Origin: Yponomeuta sedellus
Lineage: Eukaryota > Arthropoda > Insecta > Lepidoptera > Yponomeutidae
Assembly: GCA_934045075.1 (NCBI GenBank)
Contig: OW203747.1
Coordinates: 9,258,357 to 9,322,356, forward strand
Direction: 5' to 3'
DNA: 64,000 nucleotides
Shown: piece by piece, positions 30,333-40,945 of the stretch
Layout of the letters: each line of letters starts with the position of its first letter
Position numbering within the stretch: position 1 is the stretch's first letter
Position numbers and translations under genes: made by a program
The notes under the pieces: model-generated
What the model saw: the letters and a program-made list of their open reading frames with translations, nothing else
What the model was told of the DNA's origin: nothing
Databases searched by the model: none

Positions 30333-30389
30333 CGTGCGCAAGAATGAAACATCATCTTGCTCGCTCGCTCCCCCCTCTGCCTCCGCCAT
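30333..30389 (-). CDS. RyR: Ryanodine receptor, coding exon 1 (start codon)
   Basis: The minus strand reads ATG at 30389 and 19 codons to a GTTAGT donor at 30332-30327. The peptide starts MAEAEGG, has an acidic QDD, and ends FLRT, as the extreme N-terminus of insect ryanodine receptors does. RyR is a very large homotetrameric Ca2+-release channel of the endoplasmic and sarcoplasmic reticulum; these residues are the cytosolic start of the N-terminal domain. The exon ends in phase 0, which fits exon 2. No signal peptide is expected or seen. The ATG context (CCAAG before ATG) is acceptable for animals. The gene symbol rests on the joined product of six exons, not on this short exon alone. Confidence 0.93.
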
Positions 30390-30472
30390 CTTGGATTTGT
30401 TTTCTTCCCTTTCTTAAACTTGAAACTATTTCTTCTTTTTCACTACTGTAACATTTCTTCTGCTAGGCATAT
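30390..30472 (-). other. RyR: RyR 5' UTR next to the start codon, with a candidate splice acceptor
   Basis: Upstream of the ATG on the minus strand the sequence is A-rich and noncoding. A pyrimidine-rich run (rc of 30476-30492) followed by CAG (rc of 30473-30475) makes a good 3' splice site. If it is used, exon 1 begins at 30472 and at least one noncoding exon lies at higher coordinates, so part of 30.5-64 kb could be a 5' UTR intron. This is inference from splice-site shape; transcript data would decide. Confidence 0.5.
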
Positions 30473-30479
30473 CTGAAAG

Positions 30480-30860
30480 GAAATAGAGAGGAAGCAGATT
30501 AATGATTTGCATATTTTTATTTAAATTTGGGGCTTATATTTGGTTGAATTCAAATGGAAATGATATTGTGCCAATATTTTCAATAAAATAAAAGACTAAA
30601 ATACTGCTTTCAGCCTGAAACACCCATCACACTGCCTGACGTCACGCTTAGGTTGGTATTACCCGTGTCTTTACGTTGTTTGTCCATCAAGGCGTGACGT
30701 CAGATTCGACGCCATGACACTGCGAGCTGTTTTTCCACAGATTTAAAATAATTTTAGAAAAATGGCTTTAACCTTCGTTAAACTTAAATATAGGTCTTTT
30801 AGTAAATAATAAATGACCCCTCATTATGGAACAAGATTTAATGAAAAAAATTTTCGTCAT
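30480..30860. other. Region directly upstream of the RyR exon 1 acceptor
   Basis: A polypyrimidine tract on the minus strand lies at 30476-30492. The rest is AT-rich with a GACGTCAC-type pair (TGACGTCACGC at 30638, GCGTGACGTCAGA at 30692) that form an inverted repeat. No promoter can be called from sequence alone. Confidence 0.35.
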
Positions 30861-31095
30861 TTTGAGCGGTGGAGGTAAAGCGCCGGCCTCACTTTTGGGA
30901 AGTCGTGGATTCGAACTCCGGTGTGTACTTTGTTTTTGTAAGTTATGTACATTTGTGACGTTCTAGTAACAATACCACTTGCTATCCGTGAAGGAAAACA
31001 TTGTGAGGAAACCTGAGTGTCTGCAGTCTTCACATAATTAAGTGCTAGAAATTACCAATCCGCTCTGCCTGAAAGAAGGCATATGCCATGAAGTG
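30860..31095 (+). mobile_element. SINE-E copy
   Basis: Degenerate tRNA-like head (GTCGTGGATTCGAACTCCGG), then GTTATGTACATTTGTGACGT, CGTGAAGGAAAACATTGTGA and GGAAACCTGAGTGTCTGCAG, in family order. Confidence 0.75.
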
Positions 31096-31502
31096 GAACT
31101 TAAAAAGGCTACATAAAAAAACCATAAGTATGTTAGGTACTTTTTAGTTGTCACGGGCACAAATAGAATAATGAATGCACCAACTGCATTCATTTCATCA
31201 TCTCTTTGAGTGCCCCTCTACTACTCGTATAAGAGGTTTAACGTCAATTTTGCATATCCCGGAACTCCGCGGAACTAAAATAGGCTTCAGTAAAGACAAG
31301 GAACGAGGTGCTGAAGCCGTTATTTGCCCTCTGAAATTGTTCCCAAGTTAATAATAAAGTTGGTAGCCCACAATGAATTCGTTATGTAACAACAGGAAGC
31401 TTCAGCTGCTTAGATATTTTACGTTAGTGAAGTTTTCTAATTGAATTATTTAAAATAAGAGCCTTTTTAACAAAGAAACTTAGAAAGCATGTTATACCAC
31501 AC

Positions 31503-32130
31503 CCAGCCAGATATAGTAGATTGTTAACCAAGCGTCGAAAGAATCAATTCTCGAGGTAGGTATTTAGTCCTGGGTATTATTCCGAGTAGGAATTGATTCT
31601 TTTACCCGTGTTATACACTCTACTTTCCATTTCGAATATGAGGAAAATAAACTCATTTTTAATAAATCAATAAAAACTTAGCATAAAAGATTATTACCTA
31701 TTTTTTTAATTCCGTCACAGATACATGTAACAGATTAGTATACCGCCAATTTATGTCAACTTTTTAAGTTTTAAATATGGAACTCACCGCGTAATTTTGC
31801 GGCTTATTCCGCTCAAAGAAGTTTGCGCTCAGTTCACAGTGGCTGTTAAGAAACTCACATGGCCGCTGCATTTTTTTTAATTAGTTTTTTTACATAAAAC
31901 TCTTCACAGCTAACAGTAGTTCTATTTTTATAGTTCATTCTGGCCTCTAGGTGGGAAGTAATTTGAATGAGTTTTTCTCTCTCTATGGAGGGAAGCAGCA
32001 TTTTCCACCCAATAATCAGACCAAACCATCACTACTTTCCGAGTTTTATGAAATAAAGTGTTTCATTGCTCGTTCATAAACTGGCCACAAAGTTCGTCAT
32101 TTCGCTCTTATAAATGTGCGGCGGGAAAAG
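31503..32130 (+). repeat. Dispersed repeat L, copy 1
   Basis: About 630 bp shared with 35866-36510 in the same orientation: inverted words AGAATCAATTCTCGAGG and AGGAATTGATTCTTTTACCC near the start, AGCATAAAAGATTATTACCT, TTGCGGCTTATTCCGCTCAA, and GGAGGGAAGCAGCATTTTCC. Not coding. The first 120 bp look like a small inverted-repeat element. Confidence 0.75.
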
Positions 32131-32569
32131 TTGCACGGAACTGAAAATCCATTCCTATCCTAAAATAACGCTAGTCTTTTGTTTTTTAAGCAAAAATAAT
32201 AAAAAGTATAAGTAAACTTCAAGTCACCAAAAAGGTTTTATACACGTTTTACAATGAAAACCTGTTTCTGCACTACGAGAAAAAAAAGGGCGGCAATTTG
32301 TCTGTTTCGTTAAATTTTCGTTATAGGTATTTCTTACAATAATTAAAACAGTAAGCTTTTAATTATTGTAAGAAATATTAGTCCTCGTAATTGTCAATCC
32401 ACGGTGGGCACGTGGGGTAATTAAGCCAGTACTCTCTCTTATGTCACATACCTAAAAGTAGGTGTTGGTAGTACAAATTACTATGTATCACCCGGGAGAA
32501 GCCCCTCCCGGGACCGTTTACTCCCCTCGCCTCGGTGTACGTTGTACTATTTTTTGTTTTAATTTAATG

Positions 32570-32690
32570 TTGCTGCCTGTACGTACGAGTAATACAGAGA
32601 GTATTTGTGGAATTTTTAGCCTCGAAATAGGTTTTTAATAAAGATACATAGTATGTATCATTATTAAAAACCTATTCATATAAGGCCACG
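32570..32690. repeat. SINE-A remnant with small palindrome
   Basis: CTGCCTGTACGTACGAGTAA, GGAATTTTTAGCCTCGAAAT and GGTTTTTAATAA face ATTATTAAAAACCTATTCAT across GATACATAGTATGTATC, another inverted SINE-A trace without a tail. Confidence 0.6.
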
Positions 32691-32809
32691 CTCGTCAATC
32701 AGGCTTGAAGAAATAATAAAAAAATCCCAAATTAGACGTTTCAGAAGCAGGTATTCCTTTTATCAATATTATTTTAGTAAAATTCCAATAGATGAGAGAT
32801 AGATTAGGG

Positions 32810-33095
32810 TGAGCGTCCCGTGACTACCGCTAGTGGCATTTTTCCGAGCACTTCCGTGCTTCGCAAGGCACGTTAAGCCGTTGGTGCCGGCTGTCATTAA
32901 TGGCAGTCGTTAAGCCATGTCAGAGGCCTTATGGGCGGCTTGATAACTTCTGACAGTAGGGCCCGCCACTGTCTTACAATCCTCCACCAACCCGGACTTG
33001 GCCCCCGTGGTGGAGTATGGCCTAACCTTCCTGCGATGCAGGAAAAGACCCATGCCCCAGCAGTGGGGACATACAAGGGTTGATAACGAGAGATA
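32810..33095 (-). repeat. Repeat R
   Basis: Reverse copy: GTGACTACCGCTAGTGGCAT, CTTCGCAAGGCACGTTAAGC, to GTGGGGACATACAAGGGTTG. Confidence 0.75.
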
Positions 33096-33404
33096 GATCA
33101 CAGAAAAACTCATTGTCACATGTCGGAATTCGAGCACACGACCCCCCGAAGGTGAGACCGGCGTTCTACCTCTCCACTACCATCGCTCTAACCAAACCGA
33201 CCTAACCTACATTACTGTGGGATCTTTTACGAGCGTGCCAAGAACCTTAGTGGCTTCTTTCTGAAACGGATGGAATGCCGAAAACTAGGAACTATTCTAG
33301 CCAGCAGCCACATAGATGGGCCGTCTTATCCTTAGAATGTTGCTGTTGGGACGGCTTAAGTTTTTTAGATACATTTTATTAAGGTTGGCTAATCAGGAAG
33401 GCAA

Positions 33405-33745
33405 TTTTGTTTCGTTATCAACCCTTGTATGTCCCCACTGCTGGGGCACGGGTCTCTCCTGCATCACAGGAAGGTTAGGCCATACTGCACCACGGGGGCC
33501 AAGTCCAGGTTGGTGGAAGATTATGGTAAGACTATGGCGGGCCTTAATGTCAGACGTTACCAAGCCGCCCATAAGGCCTCTGACATGGCTTTACGACTGC
33601 CACTATATGACAGCCGGCACCAACGGCTTAATGTGCCTTGCGAAGCACGGAAGCTCTCGGAAAAATGCCACTGGCGGTAGTCACGGGACGCTCACCCATC
33701 CTGTACCTGACCGCGCCTGTTGTCGCTTAACCAAGTGATTGATGC
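33405..33745 (+). repeat. Repeat R
   Basis: Forward copy: TATGTCCCCACTGCTGGGGC to CTGGCGGTAGTCACGGGACG and the CAAGTGATTGATGCC end. It faces the copy at 32810-33095 across about 310 bp, so the two could pair as an inverted repeat. Confidence 0.75.
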
Positions 33746-33812
33746 CAAAATCTGTATTCTGAACGCTATGCTACATTGAATCCGAATGAAAAAATAAATG
33801 TCTAAAGACTGT

Positions 33813-33925
33813 CGACCAACCCGGACTTGGCCCCCGTGGTGGAGTATAGCCTACCCTTCCTGCGATGCAGGAAGAGACCTGCGCCCCAGCAGTGCGGACA
33901 CACAAGGGTTGATATCGAACGATCG
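33813..33925 (-). repeat. Repeat R fragment
   Basis: GACCAACCCGGACTTGGCCC to GACACACAAGGGTTGATATC, reversed partial copy. Confidence 0.7.
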
Positions 33926-34334
33926 AACGAAGACTTTGTTCAGTTATCTTGTTTTTATGCGATAAATGTCTTCGAATATTCTGCGTCTACGCTTTCAATT
34001 CGGAAGAACGAGAATCGGTTCCCTGAACTTCTGTAAGATGCGTGTGAACAGGCTTATTCTGGGCAAACTCTAGAGTAAGCCTATTCTAGATAAGCTTGAC
34101 TGTCCAATCTTGGGTACAAATGCAAGTCTCACACGGATTATGATTTTAATGTCTAAATTATTTCATGTTCACTAACATAGGTTAAGCTTACCTATACAAT
34201 AACTATGGATCATTCGTCTGAAATAAACGTATATTATTATTATTATTCTTTATAAAAAAATCGAATGACGAAATCTGTCGGGTGAGATAGTTGGTTTAAC
34301 TTAGGTTAGGAAAAAACGTATAATTAATCTTCAC

Positions 34335-35036
34335 ATTTAAAATACAGATTTAAAAACCTATTTAGAGGCTAAAAAATTCACCCATGCCGGGATTCGAACC
34401 CGCAACCTCTGGCTATCCGTACCAGCGCTCTACCAATTGAGCCAATGGGCGACTCACGACATCAGTGAAATTTCGAACCTCTTTACAATATTCTCTGTAT
34501 TACGTACAGGCAGCGACATCTGACTTAAGCAAATTGCATTACTTACAGCCCCGACTACCTACTTTGCAGTTAGGTTTAACATCGGAACGATATCACTGTA
34601 CCCACATGATTACACTATTTTTATTTTTAATGCACTAACCCGTGCTAAGGAACAAATTTAAAAACCTATTTAGATATCGTTCCGATGTTAAACCTAACTG
34701 CAAAGTAGGTAGTCGGGGCTGTAAGTAATGCAATTTGCTTAAGTCAGATGTCGCTGCCTGTACGTAATACAGAGAATATTGTAAAGAGGTTCGAAATTTC
34801 ACTGATGTCGTGAGTCGCCCATTGGCTCAATTGGTAGAGTAATACAGAGAATACGTTCGAAATTTCACTGATTCGCCCATTTGCTCAGTTGGAAAGAGCG
34901 CTGGTACGGATAGCCAGAGGTTGCGGGTTCGAATCCCGGCATGAGTGAAATTTTTAGCCTCTAAATAGGTTTTTAAATTTGTTCCTTAGCACGGGTTAGT
35001 GCATTAAAAATAAAAATAGTGTGATTTAAAATACAG
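34335..35036 (+). mobile_element. SINE-A, large composite inverted copy
   Basis: ATTTAAAATACAG at 34335-34347 and 35024-35036 bounds 676 bp. Order: full antisense unit to 34640, antisense tail and start of a next unit, a switch near 34675 to a sense unit (GTTCCGATGTTAAACCTAAC on), an internal partial duplication of the sense tRNA-like region near 34840, then sense tail. It was inserted as one piece. Confidence 0.9.
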
Positions 35037-35194
35037 GTCGAGTGTGTGTCGGGCCACGCGCAGTGGAGGGGTCTGTGTAACGTGGGGCTGTTTACCTGCG
35101 TTAAAAAGTAACAACTTTTCATTGAGTTGTGCTACTGCCCTGAATTTTATAAAACAAACTACCTAATCGACAATTTCGCTAATTAGATAGTTAA

Positions 35195-35250
35195 CGGTAG
35201 TGGTATCTCTCCGAATTTCTCAGCAAAGAGCCAGACAGAATTACTTAAGT
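35195..35250. repeat. MITE G part
   Basis: GTGGTATCTCTCCGAATTTC then TCAGCAAAGAGCCAGACAG matches the interior of 14703-14870; the matching outer end (ACTTAGTGAAATTCTCAATT) is at 35628-35655, with foreign sequence between. Confidence 0.5.
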
Positions 35251-35315
35251 ATTGTAATAACTATGTAATGTTAATTTTTGTGTTACGTATTAACTTTTTT
35301 GAAAACACAATATCA

Positions 35316-35369
35316 CAATATCAGCCGAAAAGCAGGTACCTACCAGTACCTGCTTTTCGGCTGATATTG
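35316..35369. repeat. Perfect 24 bp hairpin
   Basis: The arm 35316-35339 (begins CAATATCAGCCGAAAAGCAG) is fully complementary to 35346-35369, with loop CTACCA. It sits inside a broken MITE G. Confidence 0.9.
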
Positions 35370-35449
35370 AGTTTTCTTTTGACTTGTATTTTCTTCTGTG
35401 ATTTTAGGTATGTTTTTGAATATTGTGTCGTTAAATATTTCTTTCTATA

Positions 35450-35605
35450 TCTTCTTCTTCAGGCTATATTAGTCCACCGCTGGACATCGTCGTTAGGCTA
35501 TAGTAGTCCCATAAAGTAGAGTAATATGTTCCACTGCTGGACATAGCCCTCCCCTAATGCGCGCCATAGCGCCCTGTCTTCAGCTTGCCGCATCCAGCAT
35601 CTGCC
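35450..35605 (-). repeat. RTE-type LINE 3' fragments, shuffled
   Basis: TCTTCTTCTTCAGGCTATAT, CCACTGCTGGACATAGCCCT and GTCTTCAGCTTGCCGCATCC match the end of 19488-19800; the first part is repeated, so two fragments may be joined. Confidence 0.6.
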
Positions 35606-35865
35606 TTCTTCTTTCTATTTACTTAGTGAAATTCTCAATTCCGAACCGGCCCTGTATTATTTAAGTACCCATTTAAGTTAGAAATAGTTAAACAAAATAG
35701 TTTCAATTTAATAAACTTTGAAGCCAACGGCCGCGGCCTTACGGTCGTTTACACAGACGTCATTAGGGCCTGCACGTTTGCATAATTAATGCTGAAATGC
35801 CGTCTATGGGATACATAAACCACGGGTGTTCTCATCAGCCCACACAGAACGGGCGCGGAAAGTCC

Positions 35866-36510
35866 GAGGAATAGTAGATTGCTTAACGAGGGTAGAAAGG
35901 AATCAATTCCCGAGGTATTTAGGCGTCCTGTAGTCCGAGTAGGAATTGATTAGAGCGGCTATAGTCCGAGTAGGAATTGATTAGAGCGGCTATAGTCCGA
36001 GTAGGAATTGATTAGAGCGGCTATAGTCCGAGTAGGAATTGATTCTTTTACCCGTGTTAGACACTCTACTTTTCATTTCGAATATGAGGAAAATAAAAAC
36101 TCATTTTTAATATTCAAATCTTAGCATAAAAGATTATTACACGATTATTACCTATTTTTTTGAATTCCGTCACAGATACTATAACAGATTAGTACCCGCC
36201 AGTTTAAGTCCATTTTTTAAATTATTGTTGCGGCTTATTCCGCTTAAAGAAGTTTGCGCTAAATTCACACTGGCTGTTTAGAAACTCACATGGCCGCAGC
36301 ATTTTTTTTAATTAATTTTTTTAAAAGCCTATTTTTTTACAAAAACTCTTCACAACTGACAGTAGTTCTATTTTTAAAGTTCATTCCCGCCCTTAGGTGG
36401 GAAGTAATTTGTATGAGTTTTTCCCTCCCCATGGAGGGAAGCTGCATTTTCCACCCAATAAGCAGATCAAAACAACACTAGTTTCCGAGTATGAGAAATG
36501 AAAAAGACTT
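35866..36510 (+). repeat. Dispersed repeat L, copy 2, with a 31 bp minisatellite
   Basis: It matches 31503-32130. Near the start a 31 bp unit, beginning AGTCCGAGTAGGAATTGATT, is repeated four times (35935-36050), whereas copy 1 has it once. Repeats start at 35941, 35972, 36003 and 36034 when measured from AGGAATTGAT. Confidence 0.8.
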
Positions 36511-36519
36511 TTCATAAAC

Positions 36520-36880
36520 TATCCCCCGGGTACTTTTTTGTCCGTCGATATAGATCACTTACAAATTGTATCGAATAACGCACACAAAGGACTACAAGTA
36601 CCCCATACAAAAAGTCCCTCAAGTTACCGAGGACATCAAGAGACCGGACTGGACAACCGTTCGGTGTTTTCTTTTAAAACGCCTTTTCTGTTTCAACGTC
36701 ATGTATATTACAACACAATTTAATCTCAGAATATTTGTTTCCACAGCGTACGCTTCACACAATTTCCAGGGAACAAATGACCGCACACCGTAGGCGTTGA
36801 GTCCGCGACAAGTACTCGGAGGACTTTTTTTACGATTCAGGGACTTTTGACCCTTGGGGACAATATAGATTGCAATAATA
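36520..36880. mobile_element. MITE-K, second copy, degraded ends
   Basis: GGGTACTTTTTTGTCCGTCG, AAAAGTCCCTCAAGTTACCG and TGACCGCACACCGTAGGCGT follow the interior order of 17131-17505. Terminal repeats are decayed; related GCGCAGACGAAG words lie at 37065. Confidence 0.7.
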
Positions 36881-37327
36881 TAGCTTATAAATCAGAATGA
36901 CACATAGGCTACAACTTATGAGGCTATTGTGTGAATTGTCCAAAATGGCGATAAGTGTCAAGTTAGGAAGAAATGTAACGTCTACGAGTTATTCTAACGT
37001 GCGCTGCCAAAACCTTTTGAACGCAACGCTAATATAAGCTACTCGAAATATGTACTAATCCTGCGCAGACGAAGTCGCTGGCACCAGCTAGTATCACATA
37101 ATTTTACTGTCCTCTGTATGTCACTGAACTCCACCTTAACGGCTGGACAGAATTAAAGTATTTTATTTGTATGCTTTTGGGTGGCGTCCTGGATGGTTTA
37201 TATTCAAAAATCAGCCCGACAGATGGCGCTGCATGCAGAACAACGTCTGTTGGGTCCGCTAGTAACATCTAAAGTTGTAAAATCTTACTTTTTTGTAAAA
37301 TACTTACATAAATAAAACAATAAACGC

Positions 37328-37400
37328 TGTGGTAGCGCAATGGTTGAACACCGACCTTACATTCGATAGTTGTGGGTTCAAACCCAAGTCGAATGAATTT
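37328..37400 (+). repeat. tRNA-like SINE head fragment
   Basis: GTGGTAGCGCAATGGTTGAA and GGGTTCAAACCC give box A and B matches. No family body or tail follows, and the cloverleaf is poor, so I call it a SINE scrap. Confidence 0.5.
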
Positions 37401-37482
37401 CTTTTACGATTTACGTTTTTTATTTATATACAAAACCCACAGCACAAGTTAATTAATATTAGCATATTACTGAATTACAACT

Positions 37483-37538
37483 GGATCAACTTACTAAACA
37501 TTTCAACTCATCCGACAAAAAGTTTAGTAAGTTGATCC
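37483..37538. repeat. Perfect 17 bp-stem hairpin, 22 nt loop
   Basis: GGATCAACTTACTAAAC (37483-37499) pairs with GTTTAGTAAGTTGATCC (37522-37538). Confidence 0.85.
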
Positions 37539-37539
37539 G

Positions 37540-38114
37540 TTTACGATTCAATTATGTGTGTGCTACACATTACGAATATTTTACTACAAAAATATTTGCA
37601 CAGTTACAAATATAATTTACCAAAGGCCAGTTATGGTATTATTTTATAGTAACGTAACTAATAGGCAGGCATTATCATTTTGAAAGTCTCGAGAAAAAAA
37701 TTAAATAAAATTCCTGTGTTTCCCGTTACATAATTTTAAACACCCTCTGCTAACGTTGGCTGCGAGAGATCTCTCTTAGAGATAAGTCCGCCTTTGTAAC
37801 AATGTTATGTTATAATAATTCAAAATAATAGTTTGCAATAAAGAATATATTACCTAGAAAATAAAATTAAACAAACTAAATTCGAAATTTCTTAGTTTTT
37901 AAGTCTTTTGTCTTATTATACATAGTTTTGCTTTACAGTTATATATTGTTAACTCAATCAGAGTACCTGCGATACAGGATTTTCTAGTGCAGGGCTCATA
38001 GTTATTTATTCATGTCAAAACTGTTCGTAATTAAATATTTTTACCATATTAATTTTTGAATTTTTCAAATACAAAAATCAAGCAAAACAGAATATTAAAA
38101 TTAGGCGTGAAGTC
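37540..38114. other. AT-rich stretch, nothing recognised
   Basis: No repeat of this window and no long open frame was recognised. Confidence 0.35.
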
Positions 38115-38405
38115 ATGACTGCAGAGATAGATAAGCACTTAGTGTTATTTGTCACTACCGCTAAGGAGAATCTCCCCAGTTTGGACACCACGAACTACCA
38201 AGTAGGTACGTATGCAGGCCAAAAACACAGTCCACCTGAGGGAAGGCGCTACATTATTTATTACCACTATCCGAAGGCTGCCCTGGAATCTTTGGAGGGA
38301 AATGGAGTCTTACGTCTTGGTGATAAGGATCTGGGTAATAGATTAGTGGGTAACAAGGTTTGGCGTGAGCGGGAGTGCCTGGATGAGATTGAATGCCTAA
38401 TGCTG
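38115..38405 (+). CDS. Possible host exon or TE fragment, unrecognised protein
   Basis: 97 codons from ATG, open, with a balanced composition (MTAEIDKHLVLFVTTAKENL at the start; GVLRLGDKDLGNRLVGNKVW and ECLDEIECLML near the end). Charged and hydrophobic residues alternate as in a folded domain, and composition differs from AT-rich neighbours. A phase 0 donor-like CTG/GTATGT lies at 38405/38406; without splicing the frame stops at 38420. I do not recognise the family. It could be an exon of an unknown gene on the strand opposite RyR, or a piece of a transposon protein. Confidence 0.25.
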
Positions 38406-38602
38406 GTATGTTTTCGTTAACCTCTGAACCCTCGGAGGTAAAATATACTCAAATTTCTGAAACTACGTAGGTGTTAAAAAAAAAAGTATCGTGAGGACAC
38501 TAGGAATCGAACCTGGGACTCTCACTTCCGAGTTCATTGTTCTCTGTTTTATAAAAACCAACCATTATTTTTAGGAATGTCCAATCTATTACAATTAAAA
38601 AG

Positions 38603-38963
38603 AGAACGAAGACAATTTTAAAAACCTATTTAGTGGCTAAAAATTCCACCCACGCCGGTACTCGAACCCGCAACCTCTGGCTAACCGTGCCACCGCTCTC
38701 CCAAACGCCTACCTGTACGTAATACAGATAAGTATTTTAAAGAGGTTCGAAATTTCACTGATGCCGGTGAGTCGCCCATTAGCTCAGTCGGGAGAGCGCT
38801 GGCACAGTTAGCCCGAGGTCGCGGGTTCGAGTCCCGGCATGGGTGGAATTGGTAGCGGTTCAAGTCCCGGCATGGGTGGAATTTTCAGCCTCTAAATACG
38901 ATTTTAAAATTGTCCTTAGCAAGGGTTAGTGCATTTAAAAAAAAGAATATAGAACGAAGACAA
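38603..38963 (+). mobile_element. SINE-A, twin-arm copy
   Basis: AGAACGAAGACAA at 38603-38615 and 38951-38963. Antisense arm TTTTAAAAACCTATTTAGTG to about 38707, then sense from CTGTACGTAATACAG to the tail; a short tandem repeat of the box B region (CAAGTCCCGGCATGGGTGGA at about 38860) is also present. Confidence 0.9.
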
Positions 38964-39354
38964 CTCATAAGGGCAGGTACTGAAAATTAAAGGGTCTCTG
39001 TTTACTTTCACACTTTCCACAATCCCATTTTACTAAATATGCAGAGCAAGGAGCTCTCATTCCAGCACAAACAAAATACCCTAAAAGCACATTCACAACT
39101 CAGCACCCAGGCAAACTGAATATTTCCGAAGATATGAAATGCAGATTTAAAATGCAGCTATAGCACTTCAAAACCACCGGGTTCGATTCCCGAACGGAGT
39201 ACAGATGTTTTTTAAAATGTATGAATGCAGTTTTTCTTGTTATTAAAATCGATGACATGGTTCCTCAGAACAGATCTTCGTATGTCTTATAGTTTCAGAC
39301 TTTCCCATACTGACCGATTTGAATGAGACACCCTGTATAGTGTGAAGTGTCGTC

Positions 39355-39600
39355 GTCGTCGTCAGGCTATACTAGTCCACTGCTGGAAATAGCCCTCCCC
39401 TAAAGAGCGCCACGTTGTGCCATCATAGGGTGTAATGCCCATAATCCCCAGGCTGGGCATGCGGGTTGGGGATCGCAGTTGGAATTGTACTGCAGGGGGC
39501 GCTGCTGCCCACCCCCCGGTATGTGTCCCTTAGTCGCCTTTTACGACACCCGCGGGAAGAATTTGGGTTGGTGCTATTCTCTAGGCCGACACCACACAGC
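39355..39600 (-). repeat. RTE-like LINE 3' region
   Basis: Reverse of 3185-3455: CGTCGTCAGGCTATACTAGT to GGCCGACACCACACAGCAG, with a short deletion near 39480. Confidence 0.75.
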
Positions 39601-39619
39601 AGTGTGATGTGTGTTTATC

Positions 39620-40420
39620 CCGAATTGGAGTCTTACCTCCTTATGCATAATGGTCCGCTAACTTAAAACAGCTGCTAAAGAGTGTTCTTTTTCATTCTGA
39701 CTTAGGTCAATAGAAGAGGACAGAGTGAGAATTAGCAATGCTTTAAGTTGGCAGACTATTATGAATAAGGGGGTATATGTTAATTTTCATTTTAAATCTG
39801 CATAAGAAAACATCTTCTGGAAATTATACTGCACACGAATTACATAAGAAATAACATGTACAAAGGCGAGCTTATCTCTGTAAGAGATTTCTTCCAGCAA
39901 ACCTTTGAGGTATTACGCATCAAGGATTTCTGAAGCTTATCAGAGTCGCAGATACGCACGGAAGCAAAATTCCCATCTCATTGCTACTCAGTCCACTTCT
40001 GCGTTTTATTACTTGTGTTCGACATAATATATGGTGCGCCTTGACCCCCGACCTGGCAAGGCATCGCAAAAGCAGCCTGCGAAATTCGCATGCTATTATG
40101 AACCTTATTACGTGAGGGCTAGGTCGAAAATCGCCCCATTTTTCTACCGTAGTACAGTTGTTCCACTGAAAATTCTGGTGGCATGGCATCACCATGTAAA
40201 TAGTTAGAAGGTTTGGTCACCAAAGAGGTTGCAATTTGTAGAGACTGTGTGCCAAATGGGTTTAAAGCTTTGGTTTGCACTGCGCTCGGCCTGACCTGTA
40301 TAACAGAGACAACGGGGGTTTAAAAATTTGAATGTGGAATAGCTTTACCACTGGCCGCATTTGAAAAAGAAAAAAGATTATGTTTTACATATATTTCGTA
40401 AACTAAAGTTTGGCGACTGC
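39620..40420. other. No recognised gene
   Basis: A minus open frame at 39920-40195 (91 codons) matches no family I know. TACAAAGGCGAGCTTATCTC at 39857 recurs at 20543 and is a common repeat word. Confidence 0.35.
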
Positions 40421-40423
40421 CTG

Positions 40424-40545
40424 GTTGGTCTAGCCGTTAAAGCGCTTAGCTACCAAGACAGAGGTCGGGGGTTCGATTCCCACTAGGGGTCACCGTACAT
40501 TTAGATAGATATAAAGAGAACACTTTATTGCACAACCACAAAAAA
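40424..40545 (+). mobile_element. SINE-D copy, short
   Basis: TTGGTCTAGCCGTTAAAGCG and GGGGTTCGATTCCCACTAGG as at 16147, joined directly to the tail ATAAAGAGAACACTTTATTG; the middle of the body is missing. Confidence 0.7.
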
Positions 40546-40664
40546 GAATACAACCATGATTTCTTTAATCGTAATTTACCGCAAGCTATTTATTATCGTG
40601 GTATGTGAGTTCATTGAAATCGTTCTAATTGGAAACCTGAACAATTTTTTTAATTTTAAAAATA

Positions 40665-40945
40665 AAAATAATTATAATCATGTGGGTACAGTGATATCGT
40701 TCCGATGTAAAACCTAACTGCAAAGTAGGTAGTCGGGGCTGTAAGTGATGCAATTTGCTTAAGCCAGATGTCGCTGCCTGTACGTAATACAGAGAATAGT
40801 GTAAAGAGGTTCGAAATTTCACTGATGCCGGTGAGTCGCCCATTGGCTCAATTGGTACCCCTGGCTATCCGCTGGCACGGATAGCCAGGGGTTGCGGGTT
40901 CCAATCCCGGCATGGGTGGAATTTTTAGCCTCTAAATAAGTTTTT
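40665..40945 (+). mobile_element. SINE-A, sense copy with 5' region
   Basis: It runs from TCATGTGGGTACAGTGATAT to GCCTCTAAATAAGTTTTTTA. A local inverted duplication, ACCCCTGGCTATCC followed by GGATAGCCAGGGGT, has formed in the anticodon arm (40857-40893). The usual tail is missing. Confidence 0.8.
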
